Shown here piece by piece: positions 52,841 through 63,008 of a stretch of 64,000 nt of DNA; position 1 is the first letter of the stretch; every line of letters starts with the position of its first letter. Origin of the DNA: Taxawa tesnikishii (nom. ined.) (taxonomy: Eukaryota; Ascomycota; Dothideomycetes; Dothideales); assembly GCA_030247885.1 (NCBI GenBank), contig JAPDRO010000023.1:372001-436000 (forward strand), written 5' to 3'. The notes under the pieces are model-generated. The model made no database searches, was not told the origin of the DNA, and saw only the letters and a list, made by a program, of their open reading frames with translations. The position numbers were made by a program, and so were the translations under genes.

Positions 52841-55383
52841 TCATGTCAAAATCCAAGCCAACAACCCTCCACTCCCCACCGCCACGCCTCCCAGGACGCC
52901 CAGCGCGACCGCCCAGGCGGGCCAGACCAAATTTCTCCTGCTTCGAAGCATGCTCGCGACGCCCAGAACGGCGAACGTCAAACTGCACGCGACAGCGAAC
53001 AGGATACCACCGTCGACCTCGCGGGCCTGCTTCCTACGGCCTGTGGCAGCGAGCAGGAAACCTGTCAAAAGGATGACGATGGAAGCAGTGAGGCAGACGG
53101 AGGCAAGACGAGGAATAAATTTCGTCTGTTTGGAGGGGGTCGTTGCGAACCTGACGCGTTGCTGGGATGGAGCCGCGAGGGTGCCGTAAGTGCGGGGTTT
53201 TGGGTTACGGGTGGACAGAACATCGTCCTCGTCGGAGGACGTGCCGGCGTCGGAGGTTGGAGCGGTGCTGTCGTCTCCTGCCTCGAGGTCGTGTTGCGAG
53301 AGCAGAGGGTCCTGTCCATTGGGTTCCGAGCGATTGAAGAGGGATCTGAGCTTGCGGGTGAGTTTTTCGTAGGTCGATTCGGCGTTAGGGTCGACGTAGA
53401 TCACGTATCCATTTTCATCGTCATCTTCTGGATCGTCGTATTCATTCCAGTAGCGTTCCTCGGAGCGGGCGGGCTGCATTGGTTCGGCGTATCTGCGCTT
53501 TCTCTTCTTCTTAAAAGCACTGAGCGGGGGGCATCGAACGAGTCTCCAAGTTTAGAAAGAGGTTCTTCCATTGCCGCACCACTATCTGTGCCCCATTCGG
53601 TGACCGATGTTGTGGACGTGGAGACCTGAGGTGTGGTAGATTGCGAGCCGAAGTACGAGTCGACTCCGCTGTCTTCGCGGCGTCGGGGCGCTTGTGGTAC
53701 CTTTCGGATATCTTTGTCCAATAGAGGCACCCAATATGGCGCAGCAATGCCCTTGGGTTCGCAGCATTGCCAGACTGCGTGATATTCCATGGAGAAACCG
53801 CGAACTCGTTCAACCAGATGACTTTGGTCCAGAACCCGCACTAAATTGTTGGACTGTGCTCCCTCCTGCCTGACACGCAAAACAGCGAATGGAAATTTCG
53901 TGCTGGATGAAACAGCCCCGCTTTCACCAAGGTGTGAAGCCTCGTCCATCTCGTTGTTTTGATCGAGAGAAGCCAAGGTCAAGCCTGAAGCGTCTGACGT
54001 AAGGTCAAAGAACCGTGTTCTGTTGCAAGCCAATGCAGCAAGCGGCTTTATTTGACGGTGATTGCCCAGCCACTTGCGCATGTTTTGGAGCTCAGTCCAT
54101 GCCTTCGAGCGGCCCGCTTCGGAATCGATCGTGGGGGCCAGTACCTTCTCCTGAATGTTGGATGTGGGGTCGAGTACCGCGTTGCTGTATTTCCGTTTGA
54201 TTGCAATTTTGTAGAGATTCGTGGCGGACTGGTCCAGAGTGTATGTGACAAGGACGTGATCTTCCTTGGTCCAGCGGCAAGCGACGGCGGCATGCTGTAC
54301 GAGAGCTCCGGACGCATCCTCGCGTTCCTCGAGTGTCAGTGAGCTCTGGTGTTTGACATACTCATCCAGATCGTCAGCAACAAGACCGAATGTGTCATGT
54401 TCGACATCGCACGCGAATGAATCCGTCGCAGATTCTGGGGTTGGTGGCTGAGACAATCTTCGCTCCAGTCCAGGAGCCGAAGATCGCCGTTTCTGGCCAG
54501 TAAAGGTACGCGCATGTTGTAGCAAGAGGATTTGCAATTCCACGACATTATCCGGATGCACCCAATACACTGCATTCTTGCCCTTCTTGCCGAGTGGCAA
54601 GGTCGCAAGCAGCGTGTCGAAGTCTACAGCAGTGCCTGATCGCACAATGTTTTGCGCGTCGGCGAACGCGGATGGCGACGGTTGCCGTTGTTGCGACTGT
54701 CTTCTGACTGCGAACGCGTTGGTGGACCGGTCTGCACGCTTTTCGAACAGCGACCGAACGGCATACAAAATGTCTGACCACTCATCCACCAAAGGTGCAA
54801 CATCAATCTTTGTGAAACTCGAGAGGCTGTTCAAAATCTCTCCCTTGAATCGCTGTTCCAAGTCGACAGACCCAGTCCATTTCTTGTACTTCTTCAGCAG
54901 TTTTCGAAAAGCAGTTCGCTGGTCGCCAACAAAGCGGGACAGGAATTGAATCTCGTCACCGGCCTTGAGAATGTCTGTCTCGAGCTGTCCATATCTCTCG
55001 AGGCGTCTAATGGGTATAGGCGCATCGGTTGGTGGTCGTCTCGAGTCCAATCTGACCGCTTGCTTCTCCAGGTGGTCCAACCTCCTCTTGATCTCCCATA
55101 CTTTGCTTTTGACGAAGAGACTTATCCTCTGGTGCTGTTCGGACAATATCCCATACAGGGCATCTTCGAAGTCCTTTCCCTTGGTGTCGCCCGAGCCTGG
55201 TATAGATACAGCCTTGCCTTGTCCGGGAGTAGTGTTGTCTTTGATGAAATGCTTTATATCGTCATAATCAATGTTCTCTGGTACAGAACATCAGTCAATT
55301 GCGGAGTGATGACGTGGGGAGTCGAGCTTACGGTGTACCCAGGCTGGGATTGAACGCTGTCTCAGCGTCTCCCCATACTTCAT
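52841..55383 (-). CDS. SPX-domain membrane protein, VTC-complex-like, one frame change
   Basis: SPX domains sense inositol pyrophosphates/phosphate; with C-terminal membrane segments this is the plan of VTC-complex subunits, which make vacuolar polyphosphate. Exons 55383-55332 and 55277-52841; 54-base intron. N-terminus MKYGETLRQRSIPAWVHQNI, then the SPX helices (FEDALYGILSEQHQRISLFV, FRKLLKKYKKWTG with the Lys cluster for inositol phosphate). The middle domain is VTC-like in place, but I do not see all catalytic residues, so a regulatory (Vtc5-like) role is possible. The C-terminal region has three membrane segments (LASVCLTASIVILLTGF, GGILFAVACSLTFAVLG, WAVALGVLGGVAVGSGGLLAW). After SVL the frame changes to FKKKRKRRYAEPMQPARSEE; one base is missing at AAAA (plus strand 53513-53516). 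With it: 2490 bases, 829 residues. Confidence 0.88.
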
Positions 55384-56422
55384 TGTGTTGAGCGATGTTC
55401 TGTGAGAAAGACTGGAAGGATGAGACCAAAGTCCAGAAATACGAAGGTACCCGGCTTGGAGACAGTACTGGCGGTTACGTCAACTCAGGTACCGGCTTGG
55501 CGTGGCACGGGAAGCCCTTTGAGAAAAGACGGCACAGCGAGGGCTGGAGGAGTTGTACGACAGCAGACAGGCGCAACTGATAACAGGTTTGATGCGGCAA
55601 GCGGACTAGAGTGGAGCATCCAGGGTAACATCCTTGCAAGCATTAGTCCTGGGCTTGTCAAAACATCTCAGCTGTCGTGGAACCGTGGAGACAGGTTTTT
55701 GGTGACACGGTCAAAGCGTTTCTCCAAAGAACGTTCGCTAGACCCTGTCTGCGCAGCCAATTGAAGCAACTGGGCACGCGACAATGCAGACATCTGAAAA
55801 CCCAACCGGTTTTTGCCGGTAGCGACCGATTCTTGCGTGGGCAGCGGCACCAGAGTCAGGAAAGGGTGCTTTTTTGCTCTGAATCTGTAGAGATCTTGGC
55901 TCATAGTTGGTATGGGTGGGTCGCCGGTTAGCGGCTAACACCTGCACGCAAGCCAGCGACTCAGTGTCCCACATGTTCGTTGTAAGGCAACCTGTAAGAA
56001 GTCTGGGGTGACCGTAGGCCCTGAATCAACCGGCTGTTTCCGGGTTATCAAAGTTCCACTTCATGGCCCAAAGTGGCTTCGCACACTACCCGTTCAACCT
56101 CACCTTCATATGACTGAAACTGGAACCTACAGCAAAAAGTCCGCCGCCTTGTGAATCCACTCGTGAACTTGCCTCATCTAGTTGAGGTGGTTATGCAGCG
56201 ACGCCGTCCCACAAAGCAGCAAACGTGGCGCAACCCAACCCATGCAGGGCGACGTATACTTCCGAAGATAGTTCCGATGCTTGCAATTTAGAAAAATTCG
56301 AGCGAGATCGTAGCATTAATACATCGACGCTATGCAAAGCTGGGTATCATTCCACACCTCTGAAGCAAATCCCTCCCTTTCTCAACCATTGTCCAAAGCC
56401 AATCTCGATCTCATATCACGCG
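55384..56422. other. Intergenic
   Basis: About 1.0 kb with SPX gene promoter and 3' flank of the zinc-knuckle gene. Open frames here have no recognisable features. Confidence 0.5.
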
Positions 56423-57390
56423 TCAGCGCGCAGAACTCATAGCCTGTGTAATGGCTAGTCGCTTGCTGTATGGGCTCAAGCTACGCTCGCGGGGTGGTGG
56501 TGCAGCACGGAGAGGCTCTGCGCGGTTCGGAGGACGGTCGTCTTTCCTGGCGTCCTCGTAATCTTCCATCCGCCTGTCTCCATCCGGGCTGTGGTCTCGT
56601 GCACCAGCCCTGGCGTCTCGATCATGCTCATGTGGAGCACCGCGCGGTCGCCGATCTCTGGCTCTACCTCCCTCAACATCTCTGCTCCTGCTCCGTCTTG
56701 CTCTTCCGCCGAAGTCGTTGGAGTAGGCTGATTTGCTGCGTCTCCGACCACGCTCGCCGGGACTGGATGAGCGCCGGCGAATGCGCGTGTTCCTGTCTTG
56801 TTGGTAGGTAGAACTTCTCCGGGCGCTAGTTTTGTAATCATGATCCGAATGGGAGGACACAGAGCTGGTCCGCCTCCTCCTTTTCTGTCCATTGCCAGTC
56901 CCATGCCTGTCTGCACCGTTTTCCCGATTGCCGTCGCCGCGTGGTGGTGGTGATCGCGAATCGCGCGTCGAAATAGTTGACACAGAGGTAGAGGAGTATG
57001 ACGAGACTGAACGAGAGCGCTTCCTGCTCCGAGGCGCGTCGTCTGGACTGTCTGTTCTGCGCTTGCGACCCCGCGCTTCTGCGCTTTCTGCGAGGATCTT
57101 GTCGGCAACCCCTCCTTTCCTGAACCACTGTCAGATCCTGTGCAGCCTCGTCTTGGCGACAGCGTAACTCACTTGAGCAGCTCATTGGGAACATCCATGT
57201 CGAGCTTAGGCTTCAGTCGCGGGTTGGCAAGTTGCTGGCTGCGAGATGGTCTAGATGTGTATGGTCGCTCTTGTGCCGCCGCCTTGCACTCGTAGCTGTA
57301 ATGTCCACGCTTGAGGCATTTTTGGCAGAGAGTTGTCGCTGAAGCCTTGGAGGATCCAGCCCCTCCATATGGCGCTCGATAGCGATTCAT
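56423..57390 (-). CDS. Zinc-knuckle RS-type nuclear protein (ZCCHC10-like)
   Basis: Exons 57390-57173 and 57119-56423; 53-base intron; product 304 residues. N-terminus holds one CCHC zinc knuckle (LCQKCLKRGHYSYECKAA), the kind found in the ZCCHC10/Air1-like group; this usually binds single-stranded RNA. The exon join gives ELLKKGGVADKILAESAEAR, a conserved patch. The rest is Arg/Ser/Asp-rich (RKRSRSVSSYSS, RRSSSPGERGRRRS), like splicing-associated RS proteins. It is therefore probably nuclear and linked to RNA processing; the precise role is unknown. Frame is clean. Confidence 0.85.
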
Positions 57391-58147
57391 GACGCGCTAG
57401 GTCGCGAATTGCTGAAGACGTCGATATACGAGCAAATCGCAGCAGCAGTTGGAATTGTATAAGTCGTGCAGTTTGAGTGACAGAGCGGAGGTTTTGGTTG
57501 CGGTTCGCCGTCTGCTCTCACAGTACATCTCCACAACTTCAGAAGCTGTTGGACAGACAGACAGAAAGATCGACGATGCTAGGCTGGGCTAGGCTAAGCT
57601 CGCTCGGTAGCAACCGAACGCCGTCTTGGCTTGGCTGTCGTCTGAAAAAGTGTTTTTCCGTGCGCCGACGAGCGCCCTTTCCACTTTCGGGGCGTCTTCT
57701 TTCTGGCTTCTGGCTTCTGGCTTCTCTGACCTCTGTGCCCTTGCGACCTTGCACGTGAATTCAACAAACACACTTGCGCCCACTCGACGGAGCGCGGAAT
57801 TGCTGTTAACGCTTTGATAAGCGCTCTCTCGACACCTTTCACGCGGCCTTGCGCATTAGAGTGCGCTTACACCCCTTGGCACCGGAAAGCGGGCTCCAGC
57901 CTTACTCTACCTGAGCGATATACTGAACAAACGCTCCATGTCCGCCTACCATCATGACCAGATCGCTGGCTCCGCTGTTAACGATTTTCCTTGAGCCGCC
58001 CGTTTCTTGAGATCCTCTACGACCTTTACAAGCACACATTCATTCACCGTTTGGTAGTCACAGGCTGGCACCTTCAGGAAACAGCGGCTCAGGACATCTC
58101 TCTTTACCTCGAGCTCGCACATATCAGGGGACTCTACATCTAGCAAG
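57391..58147. other. Divergent promoter region
   Basis: 757 bases between the starts of the zinc-knuckle and R3H genes. A three-copy TTCTGGC tandem lies at 57701-57721. Confidence 0.55.
57701..57721. repeat. TTCTGGC x3 tandem repeat
   Basis: Three perfect 7-base units in noncoding DNA, followed by a partial unit. Confidence 0.85.
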
Positions 58148-60836
58148 ATGGCTACGCTTCCTTCCGATCCGCTCAAGACAAAGCTGTCATTCGCGAAGGT
58201 GGGTTCATCTTGTATGGGCTTAATGGCGAATTCACATGGGCTGACCTTGACCTAGGTCGCTGCGTCTGCTTTTACTCCTACTTCATCAGCACAAATTCAC
58301 AGCAACAACCCAACCACATCCAATAACCAAGATGCCATTGGTGCAAGAGAGAACCCCGCAATAGTGACCGCGCAGCCCGCTACTTTCAAGGATAACATTG
58401 TTAAGCCTAAAAGACTTGTCCAACTTGCTGGTAGAGATCTCAAGACGCCGGACGTGGGTGTCACAAACGGTCCACAACTGCTCGTACACAATCCACAACA
58501 GCCCCCAACGGGTATGGAAGGGCCTTCTGCCCTCAACGGTGCAGCCTCCGTCTCAGATGAGAATGCTACGCAACTTACCTCCTCGGATGGATCTACGAAG
58601 CCGCCTAGTCTGGATGGGAAAAGCGTGGCCTCTGGAACGACATTTGCCTTGGACGAAAAAGAATCCCTTCGTCCGGACGACAGCGCCAGCCTTAAAGCGA
58701 TAGAGGATGAGGAACCACTCTCCGCACAGGGCTCTGCAATCGTAGGCTCCAGGTTCGGATCAGACACTGGAGCTCGTGCTTTCAGGGATCAACTGCGCGA
58801 GATATCATCCATGGGTCCATCACCGCGCCCATCAGGGCCGACTGTGAAGGGGGACCTGTCATGACCGCTCAACCTGGAATGCTCTATGTTCCTGTCAGCT
58901 TAGCCGGCGAAAACGTCATGCCTGGAGAGAACCCTGGTGGGCCCATGATTGACGTGAATGAGTTTTCGCCTGACGAGAAATTACTCGAGGCCCTCAATAA
59001 TCCCAGAGATCGCATCTGGGTGCTGAAGTTGGAGCAAGATATCCTTGACTTCATCAAAGATACAAAGTGAGTAAACAACGGAGAATCTCCGACTAGATGC
59101 TGGCTCACCGTTGTGGCAGGGAACATGCGTACGACGTACCCCAGTGTAACTCCTTTTACAGAATGCTTGCCCACAAGCTTGCTGATTACTACTTGCTCGG
59201 TCATGTGGTGGATGCCACCGTATCTTCTGTACGCCTGTACAAGACACAGAATTGTCGTCTGTACGTATTGATTCAACCGCAAGGGAGTTCGTTTCTGACC
59301 AGCTAGCAGTCCACCGCCTTTAACGGGTATCACGACACCATCAACTGCTGCGAGTACCCCACCTCCAGCTGCGCCGATGATGAAAATCCTGCGCCGTGGT
59401 GGTGATGGGAGCGGACCGGTGCCGGGCGTATCTAAGCCCACTTCTGAAGCCGACGGGGACAGTGGAAGTGATGGCGGACGCAAGTCCAAGGGACCAATGA
59501 CACGAGAAGAGAGAGAAGCTCGGTACGAAGCTGCAAGGCTGCGTATTCTCGGATCTGCAAAGCCTACGGAAGAACTCGCCATCGCCAAGGACGAGTCGCG
59601 CTCAAGTTCTGCCGCCGGGAAGAAGAAAAATAACGGTAAGAAACAGCGCTCGAACAGCGATGATGACTTCCAAGCACGATCCGCCTACAGTACGTATGGC
59701 CCATCTGCATATGCGGGGAATGAGAACAACGGCACCAATCCCAACGGAGCAATGTTCTCGGCGTTCAACGCAAATTCCTCAAATACCTACGGACCCAGCA
59801 ATCCGTATGCTTCGCAAGAGGGATTCAACGCCACGTACGGTCCGATGATGCCTTCCGACATGACGCAGTATCCTTGGCTACAACCGGCATACCAGGCCTA
59901 TTCAGAACAAAGCTCCCAAGGCTGGGATCAGTCTCAGCAGAGTGGGTACGATTTGTCTGCTGATTTCCAACAAGCTATGAGCTTCCAACAACCCGGTGTG
60001 CCCAATACATTCTCACCTGTGAGCGGTCAACCGAACGGGTCTTACATGGGCGGCAACTTCGCTCAAGGCCAAGAGCATCAGGGTTGGTCTCAGCAACCGT
60101 CTTTCCAGAATCCTTATCAGGTGTCTGGAAATTACCTCGGGCAGCCTCCTACATATGATCGTCCCACTTCTTCGTCGTCAAGTCAAAGCCAGCCTTACCA
60201 GTATGGAGTGCTTCCTAACCAAACTACCATCGGAGGAAAGCGCATACCAAACCCAAACCACCCCATTGTTGGAAGCTTCAACCGTCATCAACAGTTCAAT
60301 CCTCAAAGTCAGTCTTTCATCCCAGGCCAGAGCGGTGCACCCGCACAGCGCAACTTCTCCCCGATGGCATCGCCGAACCCAACCAGCTTTGTCGCTCAGC
60401 ATGGCCCTTACTCCATGCAACGCCAGAATTCGTCTCAGTCTCAGAATTCCTCATACAGCTCTCCCAGGCCAGCGCAGCAGAACAACAATACCCGCAATCA
60501 AGGCATGATGCACCCTCTTCCCCAACCCGTCTTCTCTCCGAACGTTCCACTGCCGCAGTCCCGTGGCATGAATGCACAGCCGAACACACAACAAACCTCT
60601 TCATTGAATTCAAGTAGCATCTCCAAATGGGGCACGCCGGCCTCGCTGCCAGCCAAGCCTCCCCGCCGGCAGATTCATTCGACATGTCCAAGCTGTCGCC
60701 GAACCCGCGATTGCCAGCGTTCAATCCGGCCGTAGCGGCTCGTTTACCAGGAGGCGGAATGCCGTTCAACCACATGCCACAGATGGTCAGCATGAGAGGC
60801 AGTCCGATGTCGCAATCGCCGCGCAGTGGCCAATAG
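58148..60836 (+). CDS. R3H-SUZ domain RNA-binding protein, two frame changes
   Basis: Exons 58148-58198, 58256-59066, 59120-59260 and 59310-60836; introns of 57, 53 and 49 bases. The R3H domain (about residues 280-350) binds single-stranded nucleic acid: LLEALNNPRDRIWVLKLEQD, then EHAYDVPQCNSFYRMLAHKL with the conserved Arg-x3-His, ADYYLLGHVVD. A SUZ domain follows (PMMKILRRGGDGSGP, then TREEREARYEAARLRILG). The C-terminal half is Gln/Asn/Pro/Ser-rich and disordered, prion-like in composition. Two bases appear to be missing: at five G (58849-58853), joining TVKGG to PVMTAQPGMLYVPV, and at four C (60661-60664), joining LPAKPP to PPADSFDMSKLSPN. With both the CDS is 2532 bases, 843 residues. 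The likely role is cytoplasmic mRNA binding. Confidence 0.88.
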
Positions 60837-61298
60837 CATCGGCTCATCCGCCTCAAAACGAGAGTCGCATTTTGACCTTCGAAGATTGACCCGAATGGGA
60901 GTGGAATTCTTAACTGGGAAAGATGGGATCTGTGTTGCGTTATTCCAGTTGGGTGATGGCTTTGATGCATAGTGTCCTTGCCGTACGATAATGATACAGC
61001 TTTCTGTCTACCTTGTTTTGTCTGTTCCGCCCAAAAGCCCCAAGCCAATGGGATCTGTACAGTGCGTGCCTACCTCCGTCTTTCTGGTCCCGGGCTTCAA
61101 GTTCTCTCGTCACGCGCGTAGGGTATATTACACGTCGTCTGTCCACCGCCATCCAATTCAATCAAACCCGCAACGTCCTCCATCTTCCATCATCCCGGCA
61201 ATACCTGAAAAGTACACCAACCCTCCCCCAGTCCCCTTCACTCTGCCGCCCTCATCTTGTCCACTACAACGGGCTTGCTGCTTTCCCTATCCCTCCAC
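60837..61298. other. Intergenic between convergent genes
   Basis: R3H 3' flank and MIC12 3' flank; pyrimidine-rich on the plus strand toward 61300. No supported gene. Confidence 0.5.
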
Positions 61299-61780
61299 TC
61301 AGCCCAGCTCTCCCCACTCTTCACAGCCCCGCCGATACTCTTCCCCTCGCCGCATCCACCACGCTCGTCGATCCCTCCACCACTCCCTCCCTCGCCCCCG
61401 AAACGCGCGCGCCCACAGCCCGCTCACGCCCCTCTCCAGATCCTCGCGCACGCGGTCCCAGTCCAGACTCTGCAGTTTCCTGACATTGAGCTCGAGCTCG
61501 GCGTTCCAGCGGTCCTTGACGCGCTCGGCGAGCCCCTCGCGCGGGGCGCGGCGTTCGGGCGTCAGGGGTTGAGGGTGTGGGTCGGAGAGGCTGGTTAGGA
61601 CTTGGGCTTGCTGCCGCAGCAGGCTGGATTGGTAGAGGCGGTTGCGTTGGTGCAGGCTGAGGGAGAGGTAGAGGAATGTGGATGTGAGGGCGATGCCGCC
61701 GACCTGAGAGCGGGTGTTAGTGGGGGAGAGCGGAGGGGTGGAGGAAGGGTGGGACGTACGAAGCCGGTTGTGAAACCCAT
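61299..61780 (-). CDS. MIC12: MICOS subunit Mic12 (Aim5)-like
   Basis: Small mitochondrial inner-membrane component of the MICOS complex, which holds crista junctions. Exons 61780-61760 (encodes MGFTTGF) and 61703-61299; 56-base intron; product 141 residues. The start reads MGFTTGFVGGIALTSTFLYL, a single membrane segment with the Gly-rich face typical of this family, then LSLHQRNRLYQSSLLRQQAQVL, a helix found in the filamentous-fungal Mic12. The second half is Arg/Trp-rich (WNAELELNVRKLQSLDWDRVR, EWWRDRRAWWMRRGEEYRRG) and likely faces the intermembrane space. The open frame continues upstream of 61704 through the intron, so the first exon is easily overlooked. Divergent from mitoribosomal bL17m. 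Confidence 0.7.
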
Positions 61781-62218
61781 GGTTGGGGATGTTTGGGTGT
61801 TGTGCCTGGTGGGCTGGGCTGGAGACTTCTTGAGCGGAGGCGGTGGATTGCTGCCGTTTTGCTTCGCTGTGCGAAGAGGTGAGTGCTGTGCTTCCCGCAG
61901 GTGTGTCAGGGCGATTGGACGAGAGAGCGGGAATGAAAAGGTCGATATGAGTTTGAGGGATGTTGGTATACGATGCATGAACCGGGCGGGAAGAAACGCC
62001 AAGACAAGACAAGACCCAACTTCGAGCTCCGCAAATTGTTCAGACACCTCCGAGCTGCTGCATAACAGACCTGTACACGTCGAACCCCGTTCCTCCTGGA
62101 CTTTCTCCTGGAACTACCGGCAAAGTCTCTCTTGGCGACTCTTGTTTAGGGACCTCCGGCCGTTCCAGCGCCCACCCATTGCGACCGTCGTCTCAACACC
62201 AACCGTCTATAATCCGTC
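61781..62218. promoter_or_regulatory. Putative bidirectional promoter MIC12/bL17m
   Basis: 438 bases between start codons of two divergent mitochondrial genes. No specific element identified; the shared location is the evidence. Confidence 0.45.
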
Positions 62219-63008
62219 ATGGCAGGCGGTCACGTCAAATACCGCGCCCTCGGACGAACATCGTCGCACAGGCAAGCCCTCCTCCGCAACCTCGTCACAT
62301 CTCTGTTCAAGCACGAATCGATATCGACAACATGGCACAAGGCGAAAGAGGCGCAGCGTCTGGCCGAGAAGTTGATCACCCTGGGGAAGAAGAACACGGA
62401 GGCCAGCCGGCGGCGGGCTATTGAGATCTTCTACGTACGTTGGCCACTCTACCTCTTCGATCGCCTCCATGTGTCGGTTGAGAAGACCGTCGTTTAAGGA
62501 CATAGGATGCTCGGAGTCGGGTTTGCTAATTTCGCCGGGACAGGAACCACACTCGCTCGTTCCTAAACTCTTCGGTGAGATCCGTGAGCGCTACGCATCA
62601 CGACCGGGCGGCTACACGCGCGTGCTTCGCATCGAGCCCTTAAAGGAAGATCAAGCGCCCTCTGCGATTCTCGAGCTGGTCGACGGACCCAAGGATATGC
62701 GGTTTGCGATGACTGCGCGGACGCTTGCACAGTTGAGGGTGGAGGGTAAGGAGGTGAACGACATGACCGCGGGCAACATCGCCAAGGTGACGAGGTATAG
62801 GGAGAATGGAGAGCATGACTTGGAGGAGATGGTGAGGAAGTTCAGGAACTTGAGCGCCGAGGGTGATGAAGGGGTCAAAGTGGTTACGAAGAAAAGGTCT
62901 ACCCCAGGCAGAAGGAGAGCAGGTAAAGAGAAGGTCGGTGTGTTGAGGAGGTGGTTATATTGTTTGGCTCTGCGGATAAGGTATTGGGAATGGCGTCAAG
63001 ATGGTTAG
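62219..63008 (+). CDS. mrpl8: Mitochondrial large-subunit ribosomal protein bL17m
   Basis: 54S mitoribosomal protein of the bL17 family. Exons 62219-62434 and 62544-63008; 109-base intron; product 226 residues as read. [20 protein letters not shown] and [20 protein letters not shown] are family hallmarks (bacterial RKLGRTSAHRKALLRNL type); [17 protein letters not shown] follows. The second exon gives [25 protein letters not shown], with the GGYTR motif. The last 25 codons (from about 62935) look unlike the rest, and the other frame offers [15 protein letters not shown], so a further missing base near 62930-62945 is possible but not shown. Confidence 0.92.
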
